Shown here piece by piece: positions 21,600 through 47,889 of a stretch of 64,000 nt of DNA. The translations under genes were made by a program, and so were the position numbers. Position 1 is the first letter of the stretch. The number at the start of each line of letters is the position of its first letter. The notes beneath the pieces are model-generated. The model did no database searches, was not told the DNA's origin, and worked only from the letters and a program-made list of their open reading frames with translations. Source of the stretch: Jacaranda mimosifolia (Eukaryota; Streptophyta; Magnoliopsida; Lamiales; Bignoniaceae); NCBI GenBank assembly GCA_018894105.1, contig CM032117.1:47340503-47404502 (forward strand), read 5' to 3'.

Positions 21600-22600
21600 A
21601 CACACACTATATTTCATTAATTAGTTGAGATATATTTATTATTTGAATAAATATTAATTTGATTATTTTAAATATCTTTATTTTAGAATGATTATTATTT
21701 ATTTATTTTATTAAATAATACGATCAATTTTTTTTTTTTTGAACAATTTAATTATAGTTTTAATTTTTTATTTATTGTTTTTAATTAATTAATAAATTTA
21801 ACTAAATTTTGTTAATTATTTTAGATATATTAATTATTTGAATAAATTTAATTATTTAAAATCTCTTTATTTTAAATATGATTATTATTTTAATAAATAA
21901 TTTTATTAAGTTCAATTAAATTATTTTAGATATGCTTATTAGTTTAATAGTATTAATATGTAACTCAATTAATAAATATATTTATTATATAATGTTATTA
22001 AATAAATTTAATTATATACGTAAATTAGTTTAAATATGTATGCATAAAGTGGTATTTGCCTTAAATAAATTTTATTAATTATTGTAGTTATATTAATTAT
22101 TTAAATAAATAATATTTAATATGTAACTCAACTAACAAATATGTTTGTTATTTAATATTATTAAATAAATTTAATTACATAAATAAATTATTTTAGATAT
22201 ATAATTATTTAACATAATTCAAAATTTTAATGTATCACAATATAAAGAGTGGCATTTAAAACTTTAGCAATCAAATAAAGTTTCAATATTTTTTTTATTT
22301 TTTTAATTGCTTTTCCATTAGGGATATTTTAGACATTTTACAAATTCCATCCATATTATAATTAAGTTTGTCATTGTAGGGTGTTTTTGTAATTTTAAAA
22401 AAAATAAGAATTTTTTTGTAATTACATCAAAGTTCAGGAGTGGTAGCCATAATTCATCCAATAATATAAGTTAAGTGATTAATCGAAAATTGTAATTGAA
22501 ATTTAGCGAGGGTGATATTGATAAAGAAAGAAGATCAAAAGTTTAGGGATGACTTTGAAATCAAACTAAAACCTCAGGGGGCACTTTTGAAAAATTTCCC
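21600..22600. other. Very AT-rich intergenic DNA
   Basis: Repeated degenerate blocks of TTAATTATTTGAATAAAT type, roughly 80-100 bp apart, look like an old tandem array or a decayed element. No gene is seen. Confidence 0.4.
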
Positions 22601-22753
22601 TCTAAATTCAACGTGCAACCGCAGCCTTTGTGTTTCCTTCTTTATAGTTGTGTTTCTCTGTTTGTAGGTGCTACTCGGCTCGCGCTCGCTCCGAACCTCT
22701 CTGTTCCTCGATCATATCTCTCTTGCCAAAATCACCGCCGGCGGGAAATTTCT

Positions 22754-22784
22754 ATGGCCTCGCCGCCGTCTGATCCATCTTATC

Positions 22785-22823
<39 letters not shown>

Positions 22824-23182
22824 CCCCCGAATTTCTGTTACTTCATTGATCTGAATCGCGAAGTTTATTTCTGAAGGGACGTCGTCAGGAGACAAAACAA
22901 AGGTCCTCCGTTCAAATTTTTAGTTCCTCTGATCTATGCTCCTGTTCTTCCGCTCAGTAAGTTATTGTCTCTTGTATTTTCTTTACCCAACCCTCTGAAG
23001 GATTTATCGATTATATCTTCGAATTGTAACTTTACGTTGTTAAAAATGTTTCCCCTATGTGTATGTTGATAGTTATATTTGCCTAACAGTTCGGCTTTCG
23101 CTCCGGAACAGACCGGTTTTGAGGGATCGATTGTTTACCGCAGTCTTGGCGGGAGCATTCGCTCATGGGTTTTACTTGGTGT
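22754..23182 (+). CDS. Possible first two exons of an unknown gene
   Basis: The ATG at 22754 gives MASPPSDPSY plus two bases before a donor GTAAGC at 22786. A second exon after TCCGGAACAG (about 23112-23182) continues in phase as PVLRDRLFTAVLAG and AFAHGFYL to a donor GTGTAT. The joined piece would be a 33-residue N-terminus with a hydrophobic segment. The GC-rich, CpG-containing sequence around the ATG and the (CT)n tract in the first intron look like a plant gene start. I could not find later exons and do not recognise the protein. It may be a truncated gene. Confidence 0.3.
22789..22820. repeat. (CT)n microsatellite in leader/intron
   Basis: About 15-16 CT units directly downstream of the putative donor at 22786. 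CT/GA tracts are common near plant transcription starts. Confidence 0.85.
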
Positions 23183-23189
23183 ATCCTTT

Positions 23190-26100
23190 TCATACATATA
23201 TGTGGATTGATCTAGGATGACTATATTACATAATGCATACAGCTAATGTTATCTGAAGAGCTGAATGAATACCTAGTAATACATTTGGTAACATCGCTTG
23301 TTTTAATAATTCTAAACGTGTCAATGGAGGGATTTTACATAAGGCAGAATCTTACAATTTAATATGGGGAGTGAATAGCCTTAAGTTTCATGGCCAGTTT
23401 TGGTTATCACCAATAATGATCTTATATATAAACCTAGAGTAATACCTCGTTTTCTTTGGTGGCATTGTGAAAGCCTCTTAAAATTGACATATGCTTTCTG
23501 GTTTATTACATCTCTTCTTCTTTTACTTTTTAAATCATTTTTCTCCTTATTTTTCAATATATTTTCTTCCTTTTATCTTGTGTTGGTATATAAAATACAG
23601 AAACTAGATAAACACAAATTCATGCTGAATTACAACTATTTGAAAATTAAGTATGGTCATCAAGTGTGCTGCAATTACTAGCATATGATTTAACATTTAT
23701 CTGGTTCACTGTGCCATGCCTTTTCTTCACGTTTATTTGGTTCCTTTTGTCAAAAATTCTGGCCATTTTAATTTAACTGCTGTCTTTGCTTTCCTCTTGA
23801 TTCTTGGTTCAAATCACCTTTTTGGCATATGGATATGGTCATGACTCATTACCCCTGATTGGGAGGACTGTTATTCCAAAGCTAATAATTGAAGTTGGTT
23901 ATTCTATAAAAGCAGTCTTTCCAAGTGGCCATTGGGTCCTAAAGTTATTACACACCCGGCTGCTTTGTTTGACACATTCTGCGGAGAAAACTGGTAAAGT
24001 TTGAATTGACCCTCTATGTCAGTGTCTGTTAGTTCTGGTTTAGGAATGTACTTGTGGGTGCCACCAATTCTTCAATTGACCCATTGAAGTTTGAATGGCT
24101 GATTCCTTCATGAGGAAGGGTCGAAGACATGTTGGAGCCTTGGGTAAACTGTGCTTACAAAATGCTGGATCGATCTTCTGGATAATGGTAAAAAGTCATA
24201 ATTGTTGGAGAGTTTGAGATTCTTCTGATTGCCACTGATTCTTGCCTTAACAGCTGCAAATTCAAATAGACCTGGCCTCTAACTGCAAATATTCCTTTGC
24301 TCTTCTTGGCTGGCATCAAATGTATGTAAGCCAATTTCCGCTTTTCTTTTAGAAGTTCAATCTGTGATTCTTGGTTGCACATATCTGTCTCATCCATATG
24401 AGAATGTCTGGAGACATCTGCATAGGCGTGTTAGCAATAGAAGGGTCTCAATTCTATATCGTGATCTCAGCCAGGGTAGCCATTTCTTCCACTGATCGTT
24501 AGCATTGGTCTCACCTCTTTGTTCTGCCTGTTGATGTTATGGAGAACTCATATTGAGTTCAATTCCTATAATCTTGAATAGTTCTCTTCAAAAAGTACTA
24601 AAAAGTACCATATCCCTGGTAGTGAAAATATTAGCAGGCAGACCATGGATTATATAGATATTTAATAAGAATTTGGCAATAGAAAGATGCTGGGAGGGGG
24701 CAGAGATGGCCAGAAATGGGCCTTCTGATTTGGGCAAGCCTTGAAGACACATCACAGCAGTAGTAAGACTATGGTCATAGTTTCCTATTCTTTCAAAATA
24801 AAAAGATATTATGAGTGTTGAAATATTTTTTCAAACTTATAGATGAAAATGGAGACTCCAAAAAAAGCTGAAGTATAGGATTTTTGACCAGTAACTATGT
24901 TTTTGTTTATCCAATTATACTTGTCCTGTATCCAAATCCCACGGTTAACTGATTTACCTATTCATTTTGCTTCTGTTTAAATCTTATTAATTAAGATTTT
25001 CCTTTTATTTGATCAATAATTCAATTAGCTTATTCTATGAAAAGTAACAAAGTAAAAACAGCAGCTAGATATTCTTCATCTGTTAATTATCTTTCTGTAG
25101 AAGCCTATCACAGCATTATCAATGGAAAGCATTTGAGTTTAGTCTAGCTTTTCCAACTCCCCCCCAAACCCAAAGCAATGCCATTAGAAAAAGAACCTGT
25201 GCTGCTATTCTTATGTGGTTGAAAATGTCAACTTATATATCTTTTGTCGACAGACAATAGGATTTTGTTAATTGAAGTCAGGTTTATTTTGCAAATGAAG
25301 GATTTAGTCCCTTGGTATTATGATTATGTGATGTTTTGTACCTGGAAAATGCTATATATGAACTTCTTTTTTGAACAAGCGAACATAAAGTTTGCTTGTA
25401 GGCTGTAGCGCCTAGTTATTTGTCTGGCTTGCGGCTCTAGTGGTCACTGCTCAACAAAAAATTGATCAACAAATACTAGGAGATTCCATTCAGAATTTCA
25501 GTACCTAAAACTAATTTTTATATCACATGAATAAAAGGTCTTTTACCAATAGACTGCCTTGGCTTTTTCATAAGTATGCTTTATGTTCACATTTTCAACT
25601 AATTTACTTTTTTCTCTGTTGGTTTTAGCCTTGGGAACATCTATATACTAGTATACTTGAGCATTAGTATGAAACTGCTGTATATATTAGAATATCTATT
25701 GCTTTTATCTTGTTTCTTCCTTATGGGCATGCTTAGAACAGATCTGTATGATGCTGAGAGCAAGTGATTTGGTGGAGACAAGGATGGAGTAGTTCAATTT
25801 CATGAATGGCTACAAGACCTGCTTTTCAGCACATTGTATGCAGCTTCATTATAAAAGTATTTGCTTATGATATATGCAGAGTTGTGACTTCTCTAGCTTA
25901 TTGTGGTTTTTGTTATTATGAAGCTACAAGTGTTGATAACTCAACACCCAGTATTTTTTCTATTTGAATAATTTTTTGGAAAACCGAATAACCAATAATT
26001 ATGCTCAACAAGAGGATTCCCTTGAATTGTGATGAGTGGACATACAGCAGAGATGAGAATTAAAATTTATTGCCTTGACCTTTAGTTAAAACAATAATTG

Positions 26101-27990
26101 TTCAACATTTGTGATGGCACGTTGATGTTTGGTGCAGCTTTATTGAACTTATGGTTCATGCCTTTTTGACATGCTGAACTGTTCTACTTCTCAGCCTCTG
26201 CATATTTCTGTACTTGAAGATGCTTTCAAGAGTGAAGAATCTTCTCAGTGTTTTCCATCAAAATAAAGTTAATGCTCTTACCGACTTGCACTTTTCTATA
26301 TATTGTTGGGATATCTAACGTATTGCTTAGTTGGAGCCATCATATGATTGAATAAGAAATCAAGAGACAATTGGAGGATTGTTGATACTGTATTTAGTTC
26401 TGCAGATGAGCAGTTCTAATTTCTAGGTTCCGCTTAAACTACATGTGATTGAGTCTAGAAGCAATAAAGTGGGCTTGAGACTCTATTTGGACAATTAGCT
26501 AAATATTCGCAAAATTGGTAGTTAAAAGTAAAGTTCTTATTACCTTCATCCAGGGGCCAAAGGATTCCATCTCAATTACTTTTTCACATTCACAAGTAAA
26601 TAGGTGGTAATATAATTAAAAGATGTTCAGTTGGAATTGCAGCTTCTGTTCTTAATGTTGAATTCTGTTCGACATTATGAAATTCATATTGTAATGAATT
26701 TGCACTATAGCATGCTTAAAGACCTTTCTTGTGATGCATTTTTTATGTATGACAAACAATCTAAAGGGTGAATCATATCCAGTTTCCTGCTGCTTTCTTC
26801 TCAGGGTCTAAGCTTTGCAAGATTGTTACTCATACTGGAAACAGAATGCTGATTTTTGCCTAGTGTTGTAGAGGATTTATGGTAATTTCTGGATGGTCTG
26901 TTATCTATATCAATTAACTTTCTGCTGAGGAACATGTATAATATTTACAATCTGGACAATAGTTCAATGTTACTACATTACTGTGAGGAGTTTTTAGCCA
27001 TATATCTCTTTGAGTCTTCGCAATACTAAATCTTGAGTGCAGGTCTACCTTGCTTTAAGATGTATTTTGTTTTGCTAGTGCTATACTTTGTATTACTGCA
27101 TTTATCACAATATGGTTTCAACCAAGAGGGTGCTTACAGGGTTCCCCCCTTCCCAACAACCACCACCAAAAGTAAGCAAGTAAAATACAATAATAACATT
27201 ATTAAATGAAAAGTAGAAAAAGTTCCTCAGTAATGAGAAAATTTAGAGTTTTCCTTGGCTTGATATCCCTTGGAATGAGGGAACATAGTGTTCTGTAATA
27301 ATAAGCTTAAGCAATTGATTCCTTCCACTTCAATCATTATTTAATATATATTCATATATAGCATAATCTTTTTTTATAATAAATTAAGTTGATTTTTTTC
27401 CCCTCCCTTGTTGATTGTACCTTGTGTAATCATGGTCTGCGTAAGTATGAATTAATTCGATTCAAAAAAAGAAAGAATGTGGGTGGCTTTTCCAAATTAT
27501 GGTTGTGCTGAAGGTGGCTTGAAGATGTTCTCCAATGTGAATGTTCTGGTGGGCGTCGGATTTTGATGTATGCATGAGTCAGTTGTCGCCCTCGTATGGG
27601 TCCTTTTTCAGAACTGGCTTACACCTTTACAACCTGAAGGAGTTATATGCGATTGATTAATAGGTAAGCCACTGAAACTGGACACGGAAAAACAAAATAA
27701 ATTTAGCAGTAAGTATGTATGAATGTGTCTTGAATTAGAATGAGAATGCTGTGCAAAAAGGAGAAATGCTTAATGAAGCCACGGAGTTCCTGCTACTGGT
27801 ATTATACAATTTGCTAATCTTGTGGATAAATCAGATGAACAAATCACAAGCATGAACAGCGAGGTGAATAGGGTTGCTGAGTTGAGACTTGGTTGTAATG
27901 TGGTCACTAATTCATGTTTTTGAAGCCACACAAAATATTACTAGAATTTTGTGAGTTGTACTAGCAGAATAAAAAGTGATTTTGAGTTTG
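23190..27990. other. Intergenic with scattered remnants
   Basis: No intact gene. A short open stretch near 27811 reads GIIQFANLVDKSDEQITSMN and looks protein-like, but has no recognisable family. The remainder is unremarkable AT-rich DNA. Confidence 0.35.
24155..24397 (-). pseudogene. Possible gypsy-type polyprotein scrap
   Basis: The - strand frame MDETDMCNQESQIELL followed by KEKRKLAYIHLMPAKK resembles the segment after the integrase core of plant gypsy elements, where ELL/EKR..AY.H...YK is usual. The following residues do not clearly match. It is short and isolated. Confidence 0.25.
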
Positions 27991-27999
27991 TTGTTGGTT

Positions 28000-28070
28000 A
28001 GACGACATTTGAATTTGAAATGAGGAAAAAGGATTTGCAGTCTGCTGCTTTACCACTTGGCCATGCCGCC
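28000..28070 (-). pseudogene. Plastid-type tRNA-Cys(GCA) pseudogene
   Basis: Read on the - strand from 28070, the 71 bases begin GGCGGCATGGCCAAGTGGTA, contain GACTGCAAATCC (anticodon GCA) and end TGTCGTC plus T. This follows chloroplast trnC-GCA along its whole length and is unlike nuclear tRNA-Cys. The acceptor arms still pair (GGCGGCA with TGTCGTC, two G-T pairs). The T stem is destroyed (CTCAT facing TCAAA around the TTCAAAT loop), so it is a relic of plastid DNA in the nucleus. Most differences that I can see are C-to-T or G-to-A. No other plastid sequence was recognised next to it. Confidence 0.75.
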
Positions 28071-28160
28071 AAAGTGATATAAAATAGATGTAAATTTTCC
28101 TAAATTACTGAATTGCAAATCCAAGATTTGATGTGAATAAAGATGGGGAAAAAAAACTAA

Positions 28161-28527
28161 GAGGGTGTTTGGCTAAGCTTATTTTAAATATTTTATAAGT
28201 TCCTATATCTTATAAGATGTTAGATCTTATTTTTAAAATAAATTGTTGAAGTATTTGGATAAAATAAGATTTTGGAGCTTATAAGATGTTAATAATGACA
28301 ATTTTGTAATTAAAATGGTTAAAAATGAAGGAGTTTGTTAAGATCTTAAAAATAAGTTAGGGTCTCCTTACTTTTTTTAAAAGAGCTTATAAGCTCATAA
28401 AATCTTATTTTAGGATCTTATAAGATCTTTTTTTTAAAAAATTACCAAACACTTTTTATCAACTTATAAGCTATTAAACATCTTATAAGATGTTTTGAGG
28501 AGCTTATAAGCTCACCCAAACACCCTC
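28161..28527. mobile_element. Tourist-type MITE, 367 bp
   Basis: Terminal inverted repeats GAGGGTGTTTGG (28161) and CCAAACACCCTC (ending 28527) are flanked by TAA on both sides (28158-28160 and 28528-28530). AAGCTTAT and CTTATAAG-type motifs repeat throughout, so the whole element can fold back. TWA duplication plus this end sequence marks a PIF/Harbinger-derived MITE. Confidence 0.9.
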
Positions 28528-28689
28528 TAAGTCTGTGGATACTGCTCTGGGAAATAGCATAAGAGAAGAGATTGATGAACCATCTGCGCCTGATGTTTCA
28601 AAGACCTAGACCAGTGCAAATTTCCAGGAAGCACAAGATGGAAAAGAATGCTTACAAAATCTGTGTCCTTTGCTTAAGAGTCCACATCT

Positions 28690-29600
28690 TCTATCTTAAG
28701 CCTACAACTTAGCAAGAGGAGGTTAGCTACTACTAGTAAAAAGTCCAGCAGGATCAAGCCAACCTCTGTTTCTTGTAGATGAATTGAGATGTTAATATGG
28801 AACATTCAGGGGATTACAAACAGATTCTCCCAAAGAATGGTACATCAAACGCTGAACATAGAACTCAGATCTTGGTAATCTAAGAACCAATGTTTCAGCT
28901 TGATAGCGAATTTAATGCTAGGAGATTGGGATTGGCCAATTGCAGGAACAAAATATGACGTTTTTGTGATGAAAATTTTGATATTAACATAATCTTGGAC
29001 AATGCAAAGCTATTGCATGTACAAGTTAATTCTACTTTGCTATATTATGTACTCCCATTTTATGCTCTTTTTAAGACTGTGACATGAGCAAATTAGCTCC
29101 TTAATGTGTGTGGCATGAGCAAGTTATGTCTAAACTTGTTGGACTCAAAAAGGTCCTTAATCAGTGATAAAATTCTTTTAGCACAACACATGGTGCATGA
29201 TATTGGCCGGTGCAAGATTGATGCGATGCTAAAAAAAACATATCATAGAGTTGATTAGAAATTCTTTGCTCATGTGTTGACGAAATTTGGCTTAGCTGGA
29301 AAATGGCTATTGTTGATTGAGAGTATTATATCTAATTGCTGGTTTTGTGTGCTACTAAATGGTTGTGCAGCTCGATCCTTTAAATCACAAAGAGGTTTGG
29401 AACAAAAGGATCCACTCTCCTCTATACTCTTCATTCTTGCAGCTGAGGTTTTCTCAAGGGGCCTAGACAAGTTATTTGAAACAAATCCAAACTTGGTCTG
29501 AATAATATGCTCATTTTCACTAAAACCACAACAGAGGAGCTGGAGCTGATTATGAATCTCATATCTAAGTAAGAAGAGGCTTTTGGGTAGCTAGAGAATC
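28690..29600 (+). pseudogene. LINE (L1-type) retrotransposon fragment
   Basis: Around 28720-28790 a frame reads RRLATTSKKSSRIKPTSVS, then near 28793 MLIWNIQGITN, the usual start of the endonuclease in plant L1 elements. After a gap, 29230-29500 encodes reverse transcriptase: YHRVD, HVLTKFGLAGKW, ISNCWFCVLLNG, RGLEQKDPLSSILF and ILAAEVFSRGLDKLF. Near 29502 the remainder reads NNMLIFTKTT, where the family has the catalytic DD. Stops, deletions and frameshifts make it inert. No poly(A) tail or target duplication was found. Confidence 0.8.
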
Positions 29601-29639
29601 ATCCACTAAAAGTATTTTCGTTCTTACAAGGATCATGAT

Positions 29640-32230
29640 TTGCTTGTGTAATTCAAAACTCTCAAATTTCACTCTACACACTTCAGATTCCACACTGTCA
29701 AAGCATCACTTTATGCATTACACATTTTCAACCACTAGATCTTCTATATAAGTTTTCCTGCATAGATTCTATATACTTTTTCTCATTTAAATTCATACTT
29801 ACATACCAATCAATTAGTAAACATTTTGATAGCAAATTTTGGGTCATTCGCTTGGTCCAAAAAGGGGTTCCCCCACATCTTATAAATCATATTTTCTGTA
29901 CACATACATTATAAGATGTATGACTGAATAAGATATTGAGTTAGCATGAGATTTATAAACTGAATACTATGATATAACATGTATTATAATTATCTTCAGT
30001 AAAAATTTTCATTTTGAATAATTAAAATAATTTTCTCCCAATTTAATACGATGATAAGAATCAACTTTATAAAAACTATCAATGTCCTTAATTAGTACAA
30101 CTTTACTAGTAGATGCGTAATGCACAAACTTCATATACAATTTAAAAAACTAAGTAAAAAAAATATTTACGCAATCTTAGTAAAATTAGCGTAAATCCTT
30201 TGGTAAATTTCAACCTGGCATGATGCATGGTGAAACATATTGTATTGGTACATTCTCTGGTTGACATTGATGTGAGTGAAAATTTTGTTTGTTTGTTTGT
30301 TTGTTTGTTTGTTTTGTTGGGGTGGGTTTGGGGGTAGGTGGGGGGTGGTAAATATAAATTGAATTTTCAAAGCGTTGGAAACTTGGAATAACTAATAATA
30401 TTGTTTTCTTTCAAATATATCAAATGTCAAGAGGAACACTTATAACTAAAACATAAATTTGGAAATTCTTCCTCCTAGTAATTACTTCCACCTTCAATGC
30501 GACATCTCTTCAATTCTTTGGATTTACCTTTTGTCAAGAGACATCAGAAATCCAAATAGATAAATATTTTAAAGTTAGCTATTAACAATAACAACTATAC
30601 ATCAAAACTTATATAAGATGACATCGTAAAATTGTGTTAATGAGCCTAATTATAATGACAAATTTATGTAATCTCGTTATAATTCACTTTATTAAAATCA
30701 CAAATTATGTAATTTCATTACGGTTCACTTTCTAATTAATTAATACTTTTACGTTTGATGAGTCTTTCATTTGAAGCATAATCTATAATTCTATAATCAA
30801 TTTAAGATGTAAGAAAAAAATAGAATAAAAGGAACAAATAGAATATTATTACAAGCTCAATAAGAAAATATAACATTCACAATAATTTTTTTTAAGTGCG
30901 ATATCATTTTTGTTGCAATTAATTAAGGCTTTGCAACAAAAAAATGATAATTTTTTTTTACCTAATTCATATATTTTTTAGCAATACCATTGTCTATTCT
31001 ATCAATTAATAATGGTTTTTTTTTTCTTTTTTATTGTCATGAACTTTTTTGTAACAAGGAAATGCCAACGAAGTGGGCAACAATTTTTTTTGTTGGACAT
31101 AATATTAGCAAGGAAATCAAGTATCTTTCGCCATGAAATATTTCATTATGAAAAATAAAATTTCTTGTGGTGAAGAAATAAAGAACGTTTTTATCACTTT
31201 TACCTTCCACCATCATCATGCTTCTTATTATCCTTATTATCAATTCGATGTAAGAGTTTAAAATGAGTTGAATTAATTTGTAAATTAGGCGAGTTGACTG
31301 GAGTAAGACTCGACTCATGCACAAATATAGATATTTGAAAGTTCATAAGTTTTTATTTTTTATATTGTAAATATATCATTTAATTATTAATCATATTAAA
31401 ATGTTAATGACATTATTATTTTCATTGGCAACAAGGTAAAATTTATTTATTACTATACATTAATATATTAAAAATATTAATTAAAATAATATTAAATTTT
31501 TTATAATAAAATAGAAATAATAAAATGATATGTTAATTTAATTGATAATATATAACAACAATAATAAGATTGAGGAAAGAATCAAACAATGATAATATTA
31601 TTTATAATATTAAAAAATACTTTAAGTTAATATTATTGTTTTTATAAGTGAATTTGAGTTTGAGCTTGAGTTTAATTTTACGAGCCCAACGATCCTGAGC
31701 TTAAGCTATTTATAATCTTGTCAAGCTCAGTTTATTTAAATAATTTTGGATAGGTTTAAAATAAAAAATTTTAAATTGAATTGAATTTTGATTAATTTTT
31801 AGTTTTTATTCCTTATTTATTTATTTATTTATTTATTTGGCAAAAGAAGTACAACTCAAGAACTCTGGATATAGTACTACTCTCGTTTAAGTACATTTAA
31901 CTTCAAAATTCTAGTGGAATTCAATGTATTAGTGCTTATATGATCGTATTGAATTAATTTACACACTTACGGCTATTTTACTTCATGGGATAACCGTGGA
32001 TCGAAGCCCACATCCCACATGATCATTTTTTACAGTGCACGAGCAAAGCCCGGTAGTTGGTAAGGAGCCCGCAACTGTAGACACTAATTGGTGGATATGG
32101 CATCAGGGCATTTGAGTTGGATGAAAAATCCCACAGTTGTATGGTTGGGGGTCGGGGGTGGGTGATGATGTAAAATTTCCATTCTGCCCTCTATGGGCAT
32201 TTTAAATTACAATATTATCCTCCTCATCTT
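29640..32230. other. AT-rich intergenic DNA with simple repeats
   Basis: (TTTG)n at 30280-30314 is followed by a G-rich stretch to 30350, and (TTTA)n lies at about 31811-31838. No gene was recognised. Confidence 0.45.
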
Positions 32231-33100
32231 ATCAAATTTTTCATGGAACAAGAGGAATGATTTACTCTTTATATATATATATATATTATTTCCTACACCA
32301 GACCAAGGCAAGGAGCTGAAAACTAGGCACAATAAATCCGCCCCCAATTCACCCAATTCACTACTATATATGGCGCAAGAAGAAGTTGGCAGTGAAAGAG
32401 GAAAAATTGAAGAAAGCAAGAAGGGGAAGAAACAAAACTGGGAAGCAGAGAAGGAAAAGAAGAGATTAAAATAATGAGAGAAAGGAGAAAAGGGGATGGT
32501 GGAATAGTGGTAGCCACCGGCGAACATAGGCGATAGTGACGAAGATGAGCGATGAGCAGAGGGTGGCGACAGCCGTTGGTGGCGGACGGTTAGTTATGGG
32601 CAATATAATTGGTAGTAGATATTAGAACATGATTTATATGCCTTTAAACCAAGGATTAGAATTTTGGCATTTCACAATTGAAGTTCCCGAAAGTTTGTGA
32701 ATGAATAGGAAGTTGTTGAGCTGTGGAAAAACGAAAAACAATTTCTTTATGTTAAATATAATAATAAATATTTTTTTAATTGAGTGTATTTTTGTCAATA
32801 TATAATTTATCCTTTTTTTTCTAATCGACATAAGCAAATAATATATTTTAACTATTTTTATCATCCTAATTTATTATATAAAATAAATATACTATATTAA
32901 TTATAAAATAATCACAATTAATTCTTTCCATCATCATAAATTTTATCCCATCTCCTTACATCCATCACATGAAATAAACAAGGCCTTAGTCTACTATCAT
33001 TCCACGAAAAAGAAAATGAAAACAAATGGGTCCCATCGACCAGTGGGCACAACTCTTTTTCGCCACATATACAATTAATATTTTGAAAAATCCTCTGCAA
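32231..33100. other. Upstream region of NDR kinase gene
   Basis: This includes a purine-rich stretch at 32370-32490, open for 93 residues but of low complexity and unlike known proteins, then AT-rich DNA. (TA)n lies at 32272-32286. Confidence 0.4.
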
Positions 33101-33125
33101 ATATATTATATATATGTATATTATA
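33100..33125 (+). promoter_or_regulatory. Candidate TATA region of NDR kinase gene
   Basis: AATATATTATATATATG-type sequence lies 175-200 bp upstream of the ATG at 33300. Initiation would be near 33145. This rests on position only. Confidence 0.35.
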
Positions 33126-33299
33126 AATTTTTTCACCTTGACAAGTAAAAACGGAAAGCAAAATTGCATTACGTCTTTGATCCCTCCTTCGCACCCCCTA
33201 GACTCCGATTCGTTGTCTCCAGCATCCCACATTTTTCACGCAGAACACGCACTAATCAACTCATAGTATACACGGCTGTCGCCAGGTATACGTAAAGGT

Positions 33300-47889
<14,590 letters not shown>

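Noticed and set aside
32374..32474. Lys/Glu-rich short frame starting MAQEEVGSERGK
   Set aside because: Low-complexity purine-rich DNA; no splice partner or recognisable family.
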